Below are positions 19,045 through 29,071 of a stretch of DNA of 64,000 nt, piece after piece. Made by a program: the position numbers and the translations under genes. This DNA comes from Zooshikella harenae (GTDB taxonomy: Bacteria; Pseudomonadota; Gammaproteobacteria; Pseudomonadales; Zooshikellaceae): assembly GCF_018837975.1 (NCBI RefSeq), contig NZ_JAGSOY010000002.1:146103-210102 (forward strand), read 5' to 3'. Each line of letters opens with the position of its first letter. Position 1 is the first letter of the stretch. The notes beneath the pieces were generated by a model, which saw only the letters and a program-made list of their open reading frames with translations, had not been told where the DNA came from and did not search any database.

Positions 19045-20076
19045 ATGAAAGTTGCTTCAGCTTATACACTTAAGCAGGTGGCTGAGTATCTTCAAGCTGA
19101 TTTAATCGGAGATGCTCAGTTAACTTTGTCAGGGTTGGCTACACTGCAAGATGCTATGCCAAATGATCTATCTTTTTTGGCTAATTCGGCCTACCGAAAA
19201 TACCTTGCTACAACAAAAGCTGGAGCAGTTATTTTGACCCCTGATATGGCGGCACAATTTTCAGGTAATGTAATTGTTGTCGCCAATCCTTACCTTGCAT
19301 ATGCTAAGATTTCCCACCTTTTCGACTCTAGTCGACAGTTTGAGGCTGGTATTCACCCTTCAGCTGTAGTGCATCATACTGTTAAGCTAGCTGAATCTGT
19401 TTATATAGGACCTAATGTTGTTATAGAATCAGGCGTCACCATTGGTGAACACGCTATTATTGAATCTGGCTCAGTTGTGGGGCGTGATAGTTTAATTGGG
19501 GCTTATACACATTTATCGCGTAATGTCACTATTTGTTACGGAGTAACAGTGGGTGAACGCGTTATAATTCACAGCGGTGCTGTGATTGGGGCTGATGGAT
19601 TTGGCTTTGCACCTGAACAAAACCAGTGGCACAAGATTGCACAGTTAGGTGGTGTCATTATTGGTGATGATGTTGAAATTGGTGCAAATACAGCGATTGA
19701 TCGTGGTGCTTTAAGTGATACGATTATTGGTAATGGCGTGAAGCTGGATAACCTTATTCAGATTGCTCACAATGTGATTATTGGTGAAAATACTGCAATT
19801 GCTGGTTGTGTGGGTATTTCTGGAAGTACAACAGTAGGAAAAAACTGTACAATAGCTGGGGGTTCTGGCTTGGCCGGCCACCTAAAAATCACTGATAATG
19901 TGCACATTACAGCAATGACTCTGGTTACTAAGTCAATTGACCAGCCAGGGACATATTCCTCTGGAGCAGGCACAAGCATGCCTGCAGCACAGTGGAAAAA
20001 GCAGGTAGTACGTATTCGTCAGCTTGATGAGCTGGCTAAGCGAATTCACCAGCTTGAGAAACGTAATGAACACTAA
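19045..20076 (+). CDS. lpxD: UDP-3-O-(3-hydroxyacyl)glucosamine N-acyltransferase
   Basis: LpxD adds the second acyl chain in lipid A synthesis, using acyl-ACP. It has an N-terminal uridine-binding domain (to about residue 100) and a long left-handed beta helix of hexapeptide repeats, including [19 protein letters not shown] and the catalytic-His region [13 protein letters not shown]. The C-terminal helix ([15 protein letters not shown]) is typical. Length 343. It is followed by fabZ, lpxA and lpxB. Confidence 0.98.
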   Translation: MKVASAYTLKQVAEYLQADLIGDAQLTLSGLATLQDAMPNDLSFLANSAYRKYLATTKAGAVILTPDMAAQFSGNVIVVANPYLAYAKISHLFDSSRQFEAGIHPSAVVHHTVKLAESVYIGPNVVIESGVTIGEHAIIESGSVVGRDSLIGAYTHLSRNVTICYGVTVGERVIIHSGAVIGADGFGFAPEQNQWHKIAQLGGVIIGDDVEIGANTAIDRGALSDTIIGNGVKLDNLIQIAHNVIIGENTAIAGCVGISGSTTVGKNCTIAGGSGLAGHLKITDNVHITAMTLVTKSIDQPGTYSSGAGTSMPAAQWKKQVVRIRQLDELAKRIHQLEKRNEH

Positions 20077-20161
20077 CGATTAGTGGTGTAATCCTCCTTA
20101 AAGGTTTTGCCCCAGTCGTCACTAGCATTACCTCGTTATTTGAAACAGGCGAAATCAAAGC

Positions 20162-20608
20162 ATGATGAATATTCAAGAGATTAAAGCGTATCTCCCGCAA
20201 CGTTATCCTTTTTTGTTGGTTGATCGAGTTGTAGAGCTGGATCTGGAAGCCAACACAATCTCTTGTTACAAAAATGTCAGTGTTAACGAAGAGTTTTTTA
20301 ATGGTCATTTTCCTGAGCATCCTATCATGCCTGGCGTATTGATCATTGAAGCAATGGCTCAAGCTGCAGGGATTTTAGGTTTTAAAATGAGTGGTAAGCA
20401 GCCTGAAGATAATCATGTGTATTATTTTGCAGGTGCTGACAAAGTACGTTTTAAACAGCCTGTTGTGCCTGGTGATAGACTTCAGCTTAATGCTTCATTT
20501 GTAATGGAAAAACGTGGAATCTGGAAGTTTTCTTGTCAGGCACTGGTTGATGGCAAATTAGCCAGCTCAGCAGAAATTCTATGTGCTAAGAAGGAATTAC
20601 TACCTTGA
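20162..20608 (+). CDS. fabZ: 3-hydroxyacyl-ACP dehydratase FabZ
   Basis: FabZ dehydrates 3-hydroxyacyl-ACP in fatty-acid elongation and competes with lipid A synthesis for 3-hydroxymyristoyl-ACP. The hot-dog fold catalytic residues are visible in [20 protein letters not shown] (His and Glu), preceded by [12 protein letters not shown]. Length 148. The stop codon overlaps the start of lpxA (TTGA at 20605-20608), so expression of the two competing steps is translationally linked. Confidence 0.98.
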   Translation: MMNIQEIKAYLPQRYPFLLVDRVVELDLEANTISCYKNVSVNEEFFNGHFPEHPIMPGVLIIEAMAQAAGILGFKMSGKQPEDNHVYYFAGADKVRFKQPVVPGDRLQLNASFVMEKRGIWKFSCQALVDGKLASSAEILCAKKELLP

Positions 20609-21375
20609 TTGATCCACGGGCTATCATAGATCCAAGTGCAAAACTGGCTGCAGATGTAGAGGTTGGCCCATGGACATATGTTGGGCCAAATGTTGAAATT
20701 GATAGCGGTACAGTCGTTCACTCTCATGTGGTGCTAAAAGGCCCAATGCAAATTGGAAAAAATAATAGAATTTTCCAGTTTGCATCTGTGGGTGAGGATT
20801 GTCAGGATAAAAAATACAATGGTGAGCCAACGCGGTTAGAAATTGGTGATAATAATATTATTCGTGAAGGTTGTACTATTCATCGTGGCACCATCCAAGA
20901 TAATGGGGTCACTAAAATAGGTAATAATAACTTACTCATGGCTTATGTTCATATAGGGCATGACTGTATATTAAGCAATGATATTATTATGGCTAATAAT
21001 GCAGCCATTGCTGGACATGTTCATATTGATGAAGGCGTCATACTTGGTGGTTATTCAACGGTTCACCAGTTTTGCCAGGTTGGGGCTTTCAGTATGACTG
21101 CAGCTCATACAGCTGTATTTAAAGATATTCCTGCATTTGTTACGGTGAGTGGTAACCCAGCAGCAGCTCATGGTATGAACTATGAAGGTATGCGTAGACG
21201 GGGGTACTCAGCAGAGCTGATCAATGTGCTAAGGCGTTGTTATCGAATTATTTATCGTCAAGGGCTGACCTTAAAAGATGCTATTGCTGAGCTTGAGCAA
21301 TGGGCAAGCGAATATGATGAAGTACAACGTTTAATTGACTCACTCCTGTCCTCTAATCGGGGTATAACCCGCTAG
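20605..21375 (+). CDS. lpxA: UDP-N-acetylglucosamine O-acyltransferase
   Basis: LpxA catalyses the first step of lipid A synthesis. The 256-residue protein is a beta helix of hexapeptide repeats with the catalytic-His region AYVHIGHDC and the conserved [19 protein letters not shown] segment before the C-terminal helices. It starts with a TTG codon that overlaps the fabZ stop, with AAGGA 9 bases upstream inside fabZ. The rare start and the overlap suggest coupled, low-level translation. Confidence 0.97.
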   Translation: MIDPRAIIDPSAKLAADVEVGPWTYVGPNVEIDSGTVVHSHVVLKGPMQIGKNNRIFQFASVGEDCQDKKYNGEPTRLEIGDNNIIREGCTIHRGTIQDNGVTKIGNNNLLMAYVHIGHDCILSNDIIMANNAAIAGHVHIDEGVILGGYSTVHQFCQVGAFSMTAAHTAVFKDIPAFVTVSGNPAAAHGMNYEGMRRRGYSAELINVLRRCYRIIYRQGLTLKDAIAELEQWASEYDEVQRLIDSLLSSNRGITR

Positions 21376-21383
21376 CTAGTATC

Positions 21384-22523
21384 ATGACCTCAAACAAAAA
21401 GATAAGAATAGCCATTGTTGCTGGTGAGGCATCAGGTGATTTGCTTGGTGCTGGCTTAATTCAATCACTGCAGCAACGATTTCCTTTTGCAACATTTGAG
21501 GGCATTGGTGGTCCTCGCATGCTAGCGCTTGGGTTTAAATCCTTTGAGTCAATGGAACGTTTGGCGGTCATGGGACTGACTGAAGTATTAGGTCGAGTCC
21601 CTGAACTTTTGCGATTAAGGCATCGATTAGTTGAATACTGGCAGGAGCAACCGCCGACAGTGTTTATCGGGATAGATGCTCCTGACTTTAATTTGGGTTT
21701 GGAAAAAAAATTAAAGCGCTCTGGAATAACAACAGTGCACTACGTAAGTCCTACTATTTGGGCGTGGCGTCAGAAAAGAGTGTTTAATGTGGCTGAGAGT
21801 ACTCACCATGTGCTCACTTTATTTCCATTTGAAGCCGCATTTTACGAAAAGCATAATATTCCAGTTACATTTGTAGGGCATCCACTGGCAGATGATATCC
21901 CGTTGGAGATGAGTCAGCAGGCGGCCCAGAAAAAGTTAGCTATTAGTACGCGTCCTACGCTAGCTGTGCTGCCTGGTAGCCGCCGGAGTGAGGTGCAGCG
22001 GTTGGCTCAATTGTTTATGCAGGCAGCTAAGCTTTGCCAGCGTCAACTGCCGGACTTACAAGTGTTAATTCCTGCAGCTAATAAACACCGCCTTCAGCAA
22101 ATACAGGCAATAGCACAGACGTTTCCTGAGTTATCAACTAATGTATTTCTGGGACAGGCTCAAGATGTAATGGCTGCAAGTGATGCTATTTTGCTTGCAT
22201 CAGGTACTGCGACACTGGAAGCGATGTTGGTAAAAAGGCCAATGGTTGTTGCCTATCGAGTTTCAGGCTTAACGCACTTATTAGTGTCTGGTATGCTAAA
22301 AACGCCTTATGTCTCGCTGCCTAACTTATTAGCCAATAAGTTATTGGTACCTGAGTTGTTGCAACAGCAAGCAACACCCACTCATCTGGCTGTTGAAATT
22401 ATGAATGCATTTCATCCTAGCTCTGCCTCAAAATTACACGATACTTTTCGACAAATACATCAGCAGCTTCGCTGTAATGCAAGTGAGCGAGCGGCTGATG
22501 CCATCACGAAGCTAATTTCATAA
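21384..22523 (+). CDS. lpxB: Lipid-A-disaccharide synthase
   Basis: LpxB is the GT19 glycosyltransferase that joins UDP-diacylglucosamine to lipid X on the inner membrane. The N-terminus (IRIAIVAGEASGDLLGAGLI) and the motifs GIGGPRM, GIDAPDFNL, SPTIWAWRQKR, LLPGSRRSEV-type (here VLPGSRRSEVQRL) and ASGTATLEAML are diagnostic. Length 379. It is 8 bases after lpxA and 33 bases before rnhB. Confidence 0.98.
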   Translation: MTSNKKIRIAIVAGEASGDLLGAGLIQSLQQRFPFATFEGIGGPRMLALGFKSFESMERLAVMGLTEVLGRVPELLRLRHRLVEYWQEQPPTVFIGIDAPDFNLGLEKKLKRSGITTVHYVSPTIWAWRQKRVFNVAESTHHVLTLFPFEAAFYEKHNIPVTFVGHPLADDIPLEMSQQAAQKKLAISTRPTLAVLPGSRRSEVQRLAQLFMQAAKLCQRQLPDLQVLIPAANKHRLQQIQAIAQTFPELSTNVFLGQAQDVMAASDAILLASGTATLEAMLVKRPMVVAYRVSGLTHLLVSGMLKTPYVSLPNLLANKLLVPELLQQQATPTHLAVEIMNAFHPSSASKLHDTFRQIHQQLRCNASERAADAITKLIS

Positions 22524-22556
22524 CACTTATTAAAAATCTGGTTGGTTTTTCAACGC

Positions 22557-23168
22557 ATGACGATTGAGTTTGGTTACGACTTTCTTGCTAAGCAAGGAAT
22601 CATTGAGAGTAGGGTTGCAGGTGTCGATGAAGTGGGACGAGGTCCTCTTTGTGGCGCTGTGGTTGCTGCTGCAGTAATATTGAATCCACAAAAACCAATT
22701 GCTGGCTTGAATGACTCTAAAAAGTTGAGTGAGTCAAAACGAGAGCAATTAGCTGAGCAAATAAAAGCAGAGGCTTTCAGCTGGTGTTTAGGTAGGGCTG
22801 AAGTTGAAGAAATAGATACGATTAATATTTTACATGCTTCATTGCTGGCTATGCAGCGTGCTGTTAATGGCTTGTCTGTAGCTCCTGAACATGTTTTAGT
22901 GGATGGGAATCGTTGCCCACAACTGTCGTATTCAAGCCAGGCAGTGGTAAAAGGCGATAGTCGTATAATGGAAATAGCAGCAGCTTCTATATTAGCAAAA
23001 GTTGCCAGGGATCAGGAAATGTTGGTGCTAGATGAGCAGTATCCTGGTTATGGCATAGCTAAACACAAAGGTTATCCCACCAAACATCATTTAGAGGCAT
23101 TACAGTCACTTGGTGCCTCACCAATTCACCGACGATCTTTTGGGCCAGTTAAACGTTTGTTAAGTTAA
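22557..23168 (+). CDS. rnhB: Ribonuclease HII
   Basis: RNase HII removes ribonucleotides from DNA and RNA-DNA hybrids. The acidic active site is visible in [15 protein letters not shown] (Asp-Glu), the ADSKKLS-type [15 protein letters not shown] (Asp) and the [11 protein letters not shown] helix. I start at ATG 22557 (MTIEFGYDF, 203 residues) because the family usually begins about here; an in-frame TTG at 22542 is possible. Neither start has a good Shine-Dalgarno sequence, so coupling to lpxB is likely. Confidence 0.96.
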   Translation: MTIEFGYDFLAKQGIIESRVAGVDEVGRGPLCGAVVAAAVILNPQKPIAGLNDSKKLSESKREQLAEQIKAEAFSWCLGRAEVEEIDTINILHASLLAMQRAVNGLSVAPEHVLVDGNRCPQLSYSSQAVVKGDSRIMEIAAASILAKVARDQEMLVLDEQYPGYGIAKHKGYPTKHHLEALQSLGASPIHRRSFGPVKRLLS

Positions 23169-23218
23169 TATTGCTACGTTTTGGTAGAATAATACGGTAC
23201 CTGTAATAGTGAGTAATT

Positions 23219-24100
23219 TTATGGTGGTGGAGGCTTAAGCGTTGCTTGCCGCTGCCAAAGACTAAGGTATTTATTAAGAAGGTTTTGTTGCTCTCCTGAC
23301 TGACGGAATTGGATAACTGTTTTTCTGATAAAGGATTTAAGTTCTGGAGTATTACAGGGTGATCGCTTGGCAATGGTAAAATAAAGTCCTTCGGCGTTAA
23401 CGGGTTTTTGTAGATATTCAATTTTATGTTCTATCGCCATCTCTCGTGCATATGCTAACCCAGGGTATAGTTCATAAAGTACATAGTCAGTACGCTCGGC
23501 TAAAAGTAGATTAAATGCTAGTTTTACAGAGCGCACGCCATAAATTTGTAAATGCTCTGCAGCAAAACGATCAAATTTTTCGCCAAAGCTGTTATTAATA
23601 AGGGTAGCACCATGCTTGTTTTTAAGGTGCTCCCAAGTCGTAAAAGGAAAACGCTGACCATGTTGTACAAAAAGTACACTGGGGACTTCCAGTAGAGGAG
23701 GCTCAATATAGTCCATATATTGAAGTCTTTCTGCCGTTTTAAAAGCCCCTGCTAGTAAATCAATATCCCCACTTTTTGCGAGTGCTTGTGCGCGAGACCA
23801 AGGTCCAACATAACGTGCTTTTAGTTTAATTTGCTTGCTTTTCAATGCTTCAGATAAAACTTCAACGGAAAGACCCAGCAGTGCTTTGGGATTTTCTCGA
23901 TCTCGCCATAAAAGGGGAGGGTATTCTGAGTTGCCACTGGCCGTAAGTGTTTTACATTCTGCGGCAGAAGCCGGTGATGCTGGAAAATCTAAGGCAACGA
24001 AAAACAGAAGAAAAAGCGCTAGCAGCGATTTCTGGCTTCGCTTGATAGGATGTGCTGGCATGCCAATGACAAGCGCATCTTTCATGAAAGCGGGATCCAT
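23219..24100 (-). CDS. Periplasmic solute-binding protein, family 3 (SBP_bac_3-like)
   Basis: The protein has a hydrophobic signal segment (SLLALFLLFFVALDFPASPASA) and a mature domain of about 250 residues with the family 3 pattern: ASGNSEYPPLLWRD near the N-terminus, a ligand-lobe GLSVEVL, DIDLLAGAFKTAERLQYMDY and a C-terminal SEGLY-type stretch (AEGLYFTIAKRSP). It has no adjoining permease. The exact start is unclear: ATGs at 24100, 24085 and 24061 are in frame and none has a good ribosome site; the last two give a more normal signal peptide. It interrupts the conserved rnhB-dnaE junction in the opposite orientation, so it is probably a later insertion. Confidence 0.8.
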   Translation of the reverse strand: MDPAFMKDALVIGMPAHPIKRSQKSLLALFLLFFVALDFPASPASAAECKTLTASGNSEYPPLLWRDRENPKALLGLSVEVLSEALKSKQIKLKARYVGPWSRAQALAKSGDIDLLAGAFKTAERLQYMDYIEPPLLEVPSVLFVQHGQRFPFTTWEHLKNKHGATLINNSFGEKFDRFAAEHLQIYGVRSVKLAFNLLLAERTDYVLYELYPGLAYAREMAIEHKIEYLQKPVNAEGLYFTIAKRSPCNTPELKSFIRKTVIQFRQSGEQQNLLNKYLSLWQRQATLKPPPP

Positions 24101-24323
24101 TATGTGAATTGTTTTATAAGTTATAAGTATTAATCATTCACAGAAGTGGTAATCTAAACACACTTCGTAAAAAGATTCGAGGTTTGATTTTCTTAGCTCT
24201 GAGGAAACAGTTTAGGCCATGACAACTGACTGGGTAGGCTTTACAATGCTATCCCCTGAAACCGCGGTCATATCTAATAATATTTCCCCAATTGAATCAA
24301 CAGTTTAACAGCTTGAATCGCTC

Positions 24324-27300
24324 ATGTCTCATCAGTCGCCACGATTTATACATTTACATGTTCATACAGAATACTCTTTAGTAGATGGTCTTGTAAGAGT
24401 TAAAGAGCTGGTGAAAGCCGCTCAACAGGACCAAATGCCAGCTGTTGCAATGACTGACCAGATCAACTTATATGCTCTGGTTAAGTTTTATAAGGCAGCA
24501 ATGTCTGCAGGCATAAAACCAATATGTGGTGCAGATATTTGTCTTCCCCCATTGGAAGGAAACTCATCCCCCTCACGTGTTGTGTTATTAATTATAAATG
24601 ACATAGGTTATCGAAATCTGACGGAACTTATTTCAATGGGCTATCAACGGGGACAAGCACATGGCAAACCTATTGTAGAACGTGAGTGGCTTGAGCAAAA
24701 AGCAGAGGGATTAATTGCACTGTTTGATAAGAATAGTGATGTTGGTCAGTTGTGGTTGTCTGGTCATCAACAGGAAGCGATAGATACACTTCAGTATTGG
24801 CAGCAATACTTCTCTAGTCGTCTATATTTGGCTATACAGCGAACAGGGTTGCCTAATGATGAAGATTATGTTCATGGTGCTGTGACCCTTGCTGAGAAAA
24901 CAGCATGTCCATTGGTTGCCACAAATGATGTACGCTTTCTTGCGCAAGATGATTTTGAAGCTCATGAAACCCGCGTTTGTATTGGTGAAGGACGTGTTCT
25001 TGATGATCCTCGCAGGCCAAGGACTTACAGTGACCAGCAGTACTTCCGAACACAAGAGGAGATGGTTGAGTTATTTGTTGATCTGCCTGAAGCATTAGCA
25101 AACTCAGTTGAAATAGCTAAACGCTGTACACTTAATGTTCGATTAGGTAAATATTTTCTGCCTGAATATCCTATCCCGCAAGGGATGACAATGGATGAAT
25201 TTTTCCGCAAACAGAGTCTTGATGGGCTGGAACAGCGGCTTGAATTAGTACTTGATTCTGAAGCTGATGATTATCAGGCAAGACGTCAAACATACTTAGA
25301 TCGTTTGGAGTTTGAGCTAAATATTATCATCTCAATGGGATTTCCTGGTTACTTTCTCATTGTGATGGACTTTATTCAGTGGGCCAAAAATAATGGTATC
25401 CCCGTAGGGCCTGGGCGGGGGTCAGGTGCTGGTTCATTAGTAGCCTATGCGTTGAAAATTACAGACCTTGACCCGTTAGCCTACGACTTACTTTTTGAAC
25501 GGTTTCTTAATCCTGAGCGGGTGTCAATGCCTGACTTTGACGTTGACTTTTGCATGGATGGCCGAGATCAAGTGATCGATTATGTCGCTGATCGCTATGG
25601 TCGTGATGCGGTATCACAAATTATTACCTTTGGTACGATGGCAGCTAAGGCGGTTGTGCGAGATGTAGCCAGGGTACAAGGTAAGTCGTATAGTCTCGCG
25701 GATAAGCTCTCTAAAATGATCCCCTTTGAAGTGGGTATGACGCTTCGTAAAGCATTTGATCAGGAAGAGCCGCTTAGAGAATTTTTAGAAAATGATGAAC
25801 AAGCCCAAGAAATCTGGGATATGGCGCTAAAGCTGGAAGGTATTACCCGTAATGTTGGTAAGCATGCGGGAGGGGTGGTTATAGCACCCACTAAGTTGAC
25901 CGACTTTGCACCACTTTATTGTGATGAGCATGGGCATGGCTTAGTTACCCAGTTTGATAAGGATGATGTTGAGCAGGCAGGTCTTGTTAAGTTTGACTTC
26001 CTGGGGTTAAGAACGCTGACTATTATTGATTGGGCAGTCAATGCTATTAATATTGAGCGGGCTAAGCAGGGAGAATCTACCTTAGATATTATGCAAATTG
26101 ACTTGGCTGATAAGGACTCTTTTCAACTCTTACAGCGAGCAGAAACAACAGCAGTCTTCCAGCTTGAGTCTCGTGGCATGAAGGAGTTAATCAAGCGGCT
26201 TCTTCCAAGTTGTTTTGAGGATATTATTGCCTTGGTTGCATTGTTCCGGCCAGGGCCTCTCCAGTCGGGGATGGTGGATGACTTCATTAATCGAAAACAT
26301 GGCCGTGCAGCTGTTGAGTATCCCCACCCAGATCTAGAACTCGTTTTATCAAATACCTATGGTGTTATTCTCTATCAAGAGCAGGTAATGCAAATTGCTC
26401 AGGTGTTGGCCAAATACACACTGGGGCAAGCAGATATGCTCCGGCGAGCGATGGGTAAGAAAAAGCCAGAAGAGATGGCAAAGCAGCGAGAGATATTCAG
26501 TAAAGGTGCTGCGGATAATCAAATTCCTGTTGAGCAGGCAACTTATATCTTTGACTTGATGGAAAAATTTGCAGGGTATGGTTTTAACAAGTCTCACTCT
26601 GCTGCGTATGCGCTTGTTTCATTTCAGACTGCCTGGCTAAAAACACATTATCCTGCTCAATTCATGGCTGCTGTGCTATCAGCGGATATGCACAATACTG
26701 ACAAGATTGTGACCCTGATAGAAGAATGTCGCACCATGAAATTGGCCATTGTGCCACCAGATGTGAATGTTAGTAGTTATCAGTTTGCGGTAAATGATCA
26801 AGGTGAGATTGTTTATGGCTTAGGTGCCATAAAAGGGGTAGGCGAAGGTCCTATTGAGGCAATTGTCAGTGCGCGAGGTCAAGCAGGGTTTAAAGACCTT
26901 TTTGATTTTTGTCAGCATGTTGATGGCAAGAAAATTAACAAGCGAGTATTAGAAGCTCTGATTCGTTCAGGGGCACTTGATAAACTAGGCCATGATCCTA
27001 CAGCCAAAGGACCAGGACTTGGTAAGGTTCGAGCGGTTTTATCAGCAAGTTCAGAAGAAGCTGTCAAAACAGCAGAGCAGCTTGTGAAAGGGGCCGATAG
27101 TGGGTTAGGTGATTTGTTTGAGGATTTACTCGTCGATGAAAGCTCTGATGTGTATGAGAAGTATCTGTCAGTTACTGAATGGTCTGATCATGAACGTTTA
27201 AAAGGTGAAAAGGATACCTTGGGCTTGTATCTGACGGGGCATCCAATAGATAGTTATGAGTCTGAGCTACAACACTTTATTCGTCAGCGCATTACCGAAC

Positions 27301-27818
27301 TGAAGCCTGGACGGGAAACACAAACTCTCGCAGGACTGATTGTGGCCATGCGGATTATGAAAAACAAACGTGGTGACCGTATGGCATTTATTACGCTTGA
27401 CGATCGTACGGCACGTATCGAAGTTTCAATATTTGCTGATCAGTTTCAACAGTATCAACATTTAATAAATAAAGATGCTTTAGTGGTTGTTGAAGGTGAA
27501 GTAAGTCATGATGATTTTTCAAATAGCCTTAAAGTTAGAGCAAAACGACTGGTTAGCTTACTTGAAGCTAGACAGCATTATGCAAGACAGTTGGTACTTA
27601 GACTTTATGCACAACGGGTGGATACTGAGCAAATTACACAGTTAGCACATTTATTAACGCATCATCAAGGTCCTATCCCCGTGACGGTAGAGTATTATCG
27701 GCCTGATGCAAAGGCGCAGTTACTTTTAGCTGAACAGTGGCAAATTACACCCAGTGATGAACTTATGCAGCTGTTGAAAAATACATTTGGTAAAGAAAAT
27801 GTGGCCATAGCCTACTAG
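24324..27818 (+). CDS. dnaE: DNA polymerase III alpha subunit
   Basis: DnaE is the replicative polymerase. The N-terminal PHP domain (FIHLHVHTEYSLVDGLVRV), the palm active site with three acidic residues (SMPDFDVDFCMDGRDQVI), the KAVVRDVARVQG and GRGSGAGSLVAYAL motifs, the tandem HhH region (GLGAIKGVGEGPIEAIV) and the OB fold (QTLAGLIVAMRIMKNKRGDR) appear in order. Length 1164, normal for proteobacteria. It follows a 223-base gap after the inserted solute-binding gene, which must contain its promoter. Confidence 0.98.
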   Translation: MSHQSPRFIHLHVHTEYSLVDGLVRVKELVKAAQQDQMPAVAMTDQINLYALVKFYKAAMSAGIKPICGADICLPPLEGNSSPSRVVLLIINDIGYRNLTELISMGYQRGQAHGKPIVEREWLEQKAEGLIALFDKNSDVGQLWLSGHQQEAIDTLQYWQQYFSSRLYLAIQRTGLPNDEDYVHGAVTLAEKTACPLVATNDVRFLAQDDFEAHETRVCIGEGRVLDDPRRPRTYSDQQYFRTQEEMVELFVDLPEALANSVEIAKRCTLNVRLGKYFLPEYPIPQGMTMDEFFRKQSLDGLEQRLELVLDSEADDYQARRQTYLDRLEFELNIIISMGFPGYFLIVMDFIQWAKNNGIPVGPGRGSGAGSLVAYALKITDLDPLAYDLLFERFLNPERVSMPDFDVDFCMDGRDQVIDYVADRYGRDAVSQIITFGTMAAKAVVRDVARVQGKSYSLADKLSKMIPFEVGMTLRKAFDQEEPLREFLENDEQAQEIWDMALKLEGITRNVGKHAGGVVIAPTKLTDFAPLYCDEHGHGLVTQFDKDDVEQAGLVKFDFLGLRTLTIIDWAVNAINIERAKQGESTLDIMQIDLADKDSFQLLQRAETTAVFQLESRGMKELIKRLLPSCFEDIIALVALFRPGPLQSGMVDDFINRKHGRAAVEYPHPDLELVLSNTYGVILYQEQVMQIAQVLAKYTLGQADMLRRAMGKKKPEEMAKQREIFSKGAADNQIPVEQATYIFDLMEKFAGYGFNKSHSAAYALVSFQTAWLKTHYPAQFMAAVLSADMHNTDKIVTLIEECRTMKLAIVPPDVNVSSYQFAVNDQGEIVYGLGAIKGVGEGPIEAIVSARGQAGFKDLFDFCQHVDGKKINKRVLEALIRSGALDKLGHDPTAKGPGLGKVRAVLSASSEEAVKTAEQLVKGADSGLGDLFEDLLVDESSDVYEKYLSVTEWSDHERLKGEKDTLGLYLTGHPIDSYESELQHFIRQRITELKPGRETQTLAGLIVAMRIMKNKRGDRMAFITLDDRTARIEVSIFADQFQQYQHLINKDALVVVEGEVSHDDFSNSLKVRAKRLVSLLEARQHYARQLVLRLYAQRVDTEQITQLAHLLTHHQGPIPVTVEYYRPDAKAQLLLAEQWQITPSDELMQLLKNTFGKENVAIAY

Positions 27819-27977
27819 CTGTTTGTTATGCAAGACGGTAAGATTGGCGGCTTTATTTTTATTTTTCTAAAACGAATTTTTAGTAGTGAGCAATAACCCA
27901 TAAAAAATACTTAATGTGTGTGTTACTGCTGGCTATAAGTCACCACGTAGGCCAGACGTTGGGGTACGACATTTGAT

Positions 27978-28961
27978 ATGAATCCAAATTACTTAGATTT
28001 TGAGCAGAAAATTGCTGAGTTTGAAGAAAAAATTGAAGAGCTGCGTCAGATTCGATTGGGACCTGATGATGGTACAGATAATGACTTTAATGTAAGTGTT
28101 CAAATTGAGCAGATGCTACAAAAAAGTAAGGAAGAAACGAAAAAAATCTTTAATAACTTATCGTCTTGGCAAGTTGCTCAACTAGCAAGGCATCCATTAC
28201 GCCCTTACACCCTGGATTATGTAAAGCATATCTTCACTGATTTTGATGAATTACATGGTGATCGTAAATATGCCGATGATGCTGCTATCGTTGGGGGTAT
28301 TGCCCGCTTGGACAATAAGCCATTGATGGTGATTGGTCACCAAAAAGGCAGGGATGTTAAAGAAAAAGTTAAACGTAATTTTGGTATGCCTAAACCAGAA
28401 GGTTACCGTAAGGCATGTCGGTTAATGGAGCTGGCTGAGCGTTTTAAAATGCCCATTATTACGTTTATTGATACACCAGGTGCTTACCCTGGTATTGGTG
28501 CAGAAGAACGAGGTCAAAGTGAGGCAATAGCTTATAACTTGGCTGTGATGTCTCGTTTAAAAACTCCTATCATATCAACGGTTATTGGTGAAGGTGGATC
28601 CGGTGGTGCACTGGCAATTGGTGTATGTGATCACTTGATGATGTTGCAGTACTCTACTTATTCGGTTATCTCACCTGAGGGTTGCGCCTCGATCTTGTGG
28701 AAAAAGGCTGAGCGTGCCGAAGATGCGGCCGAAGCTATGGGTATTACTGCAGATCGCCTATTAGATTTAGGACTAGTTGATCGTCTTATTCCTGAGCCAT
28801 TAGGAGGAGCTCATCGCCACGTGACTCAAATGGCGTCTAGTATCAAAGAAATGCTGCTTAAAGAGTTGGATGTTCTGCAGCGCATGGATACTGATACTTT
28901 ACTAGAGCAGCGTTATAAGCGATTAATGAGTTATGGTAACGTGTCTGATCAAAGCCACTAG
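27978..28961 (+). CDS. accA: Acetyl-CoA carboxylase carboxyltransferase subunit alpha
   Basis: AccA, with AccD, transfers carboxyl from biotin to acetyl-CoA to make malonyl-CoA for fatty-acid synthesis. The motifs [53 protein letters not shown] and [13 protein letters not shown] are characteristic. Length 327, slightly longer than the E. coli protein because of a short internal insertion and tail. It lies between dnaE and tilS as in Pseudomonas. Confidence 0.98.
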   Translation: MNPNYLDFEQKIAEFEEKIEELRQIRLGPDDGTDNDFNVSVQIEQMLQKSKEETKKIFNNLSSWQVAQLARHPLRPYTLDYVKHIFTDFDELHGDRKYADDAAIVGGIARLDNKPLMVIGHQKGRDVKEKVKRNFGMPKPEGYRKACRLMELAERFKMPIITFIDTPGAYPGIGAEERGQSEAIAYNLAVMSRLKTPIISTVIGEGGSGGALAIGVCDHLMMLQYSTYSVISPEGCASILWKKAERAEDAAEAMGITADRLLDLGLVDRLIPEPLGGAHRHVTQMASSIKEMLLKELDVLQRMDTDTLLEQRYKRLMSYGNVSDQSH

Positions 28962-28996
28962 GCTTCGTTAACAGATAAGCTATTACTCAATTGCTC

Positions 28997-29028
28997 AAGC
29001 CATCTCTGTTTATAAACAGAGATGGCTT
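28997..29028 (+). terminator. Perfect 32-base palindrome after accA
   Basis: AAGCCATCTCTGTTTA followed directly by its complement TAAACAGAGATGGCTT. It lies 36 bases after the accA stop and 44 bases before tilS. No T run follows immediately, so it may be a weak terminator or an mRNA 3'-end stabiliser. Confidence 0.55.
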
Positions 29029-29071
29029 CCTACCCGTTTTCCCCACTCTTAGACCTTAATGAATAAACAGC

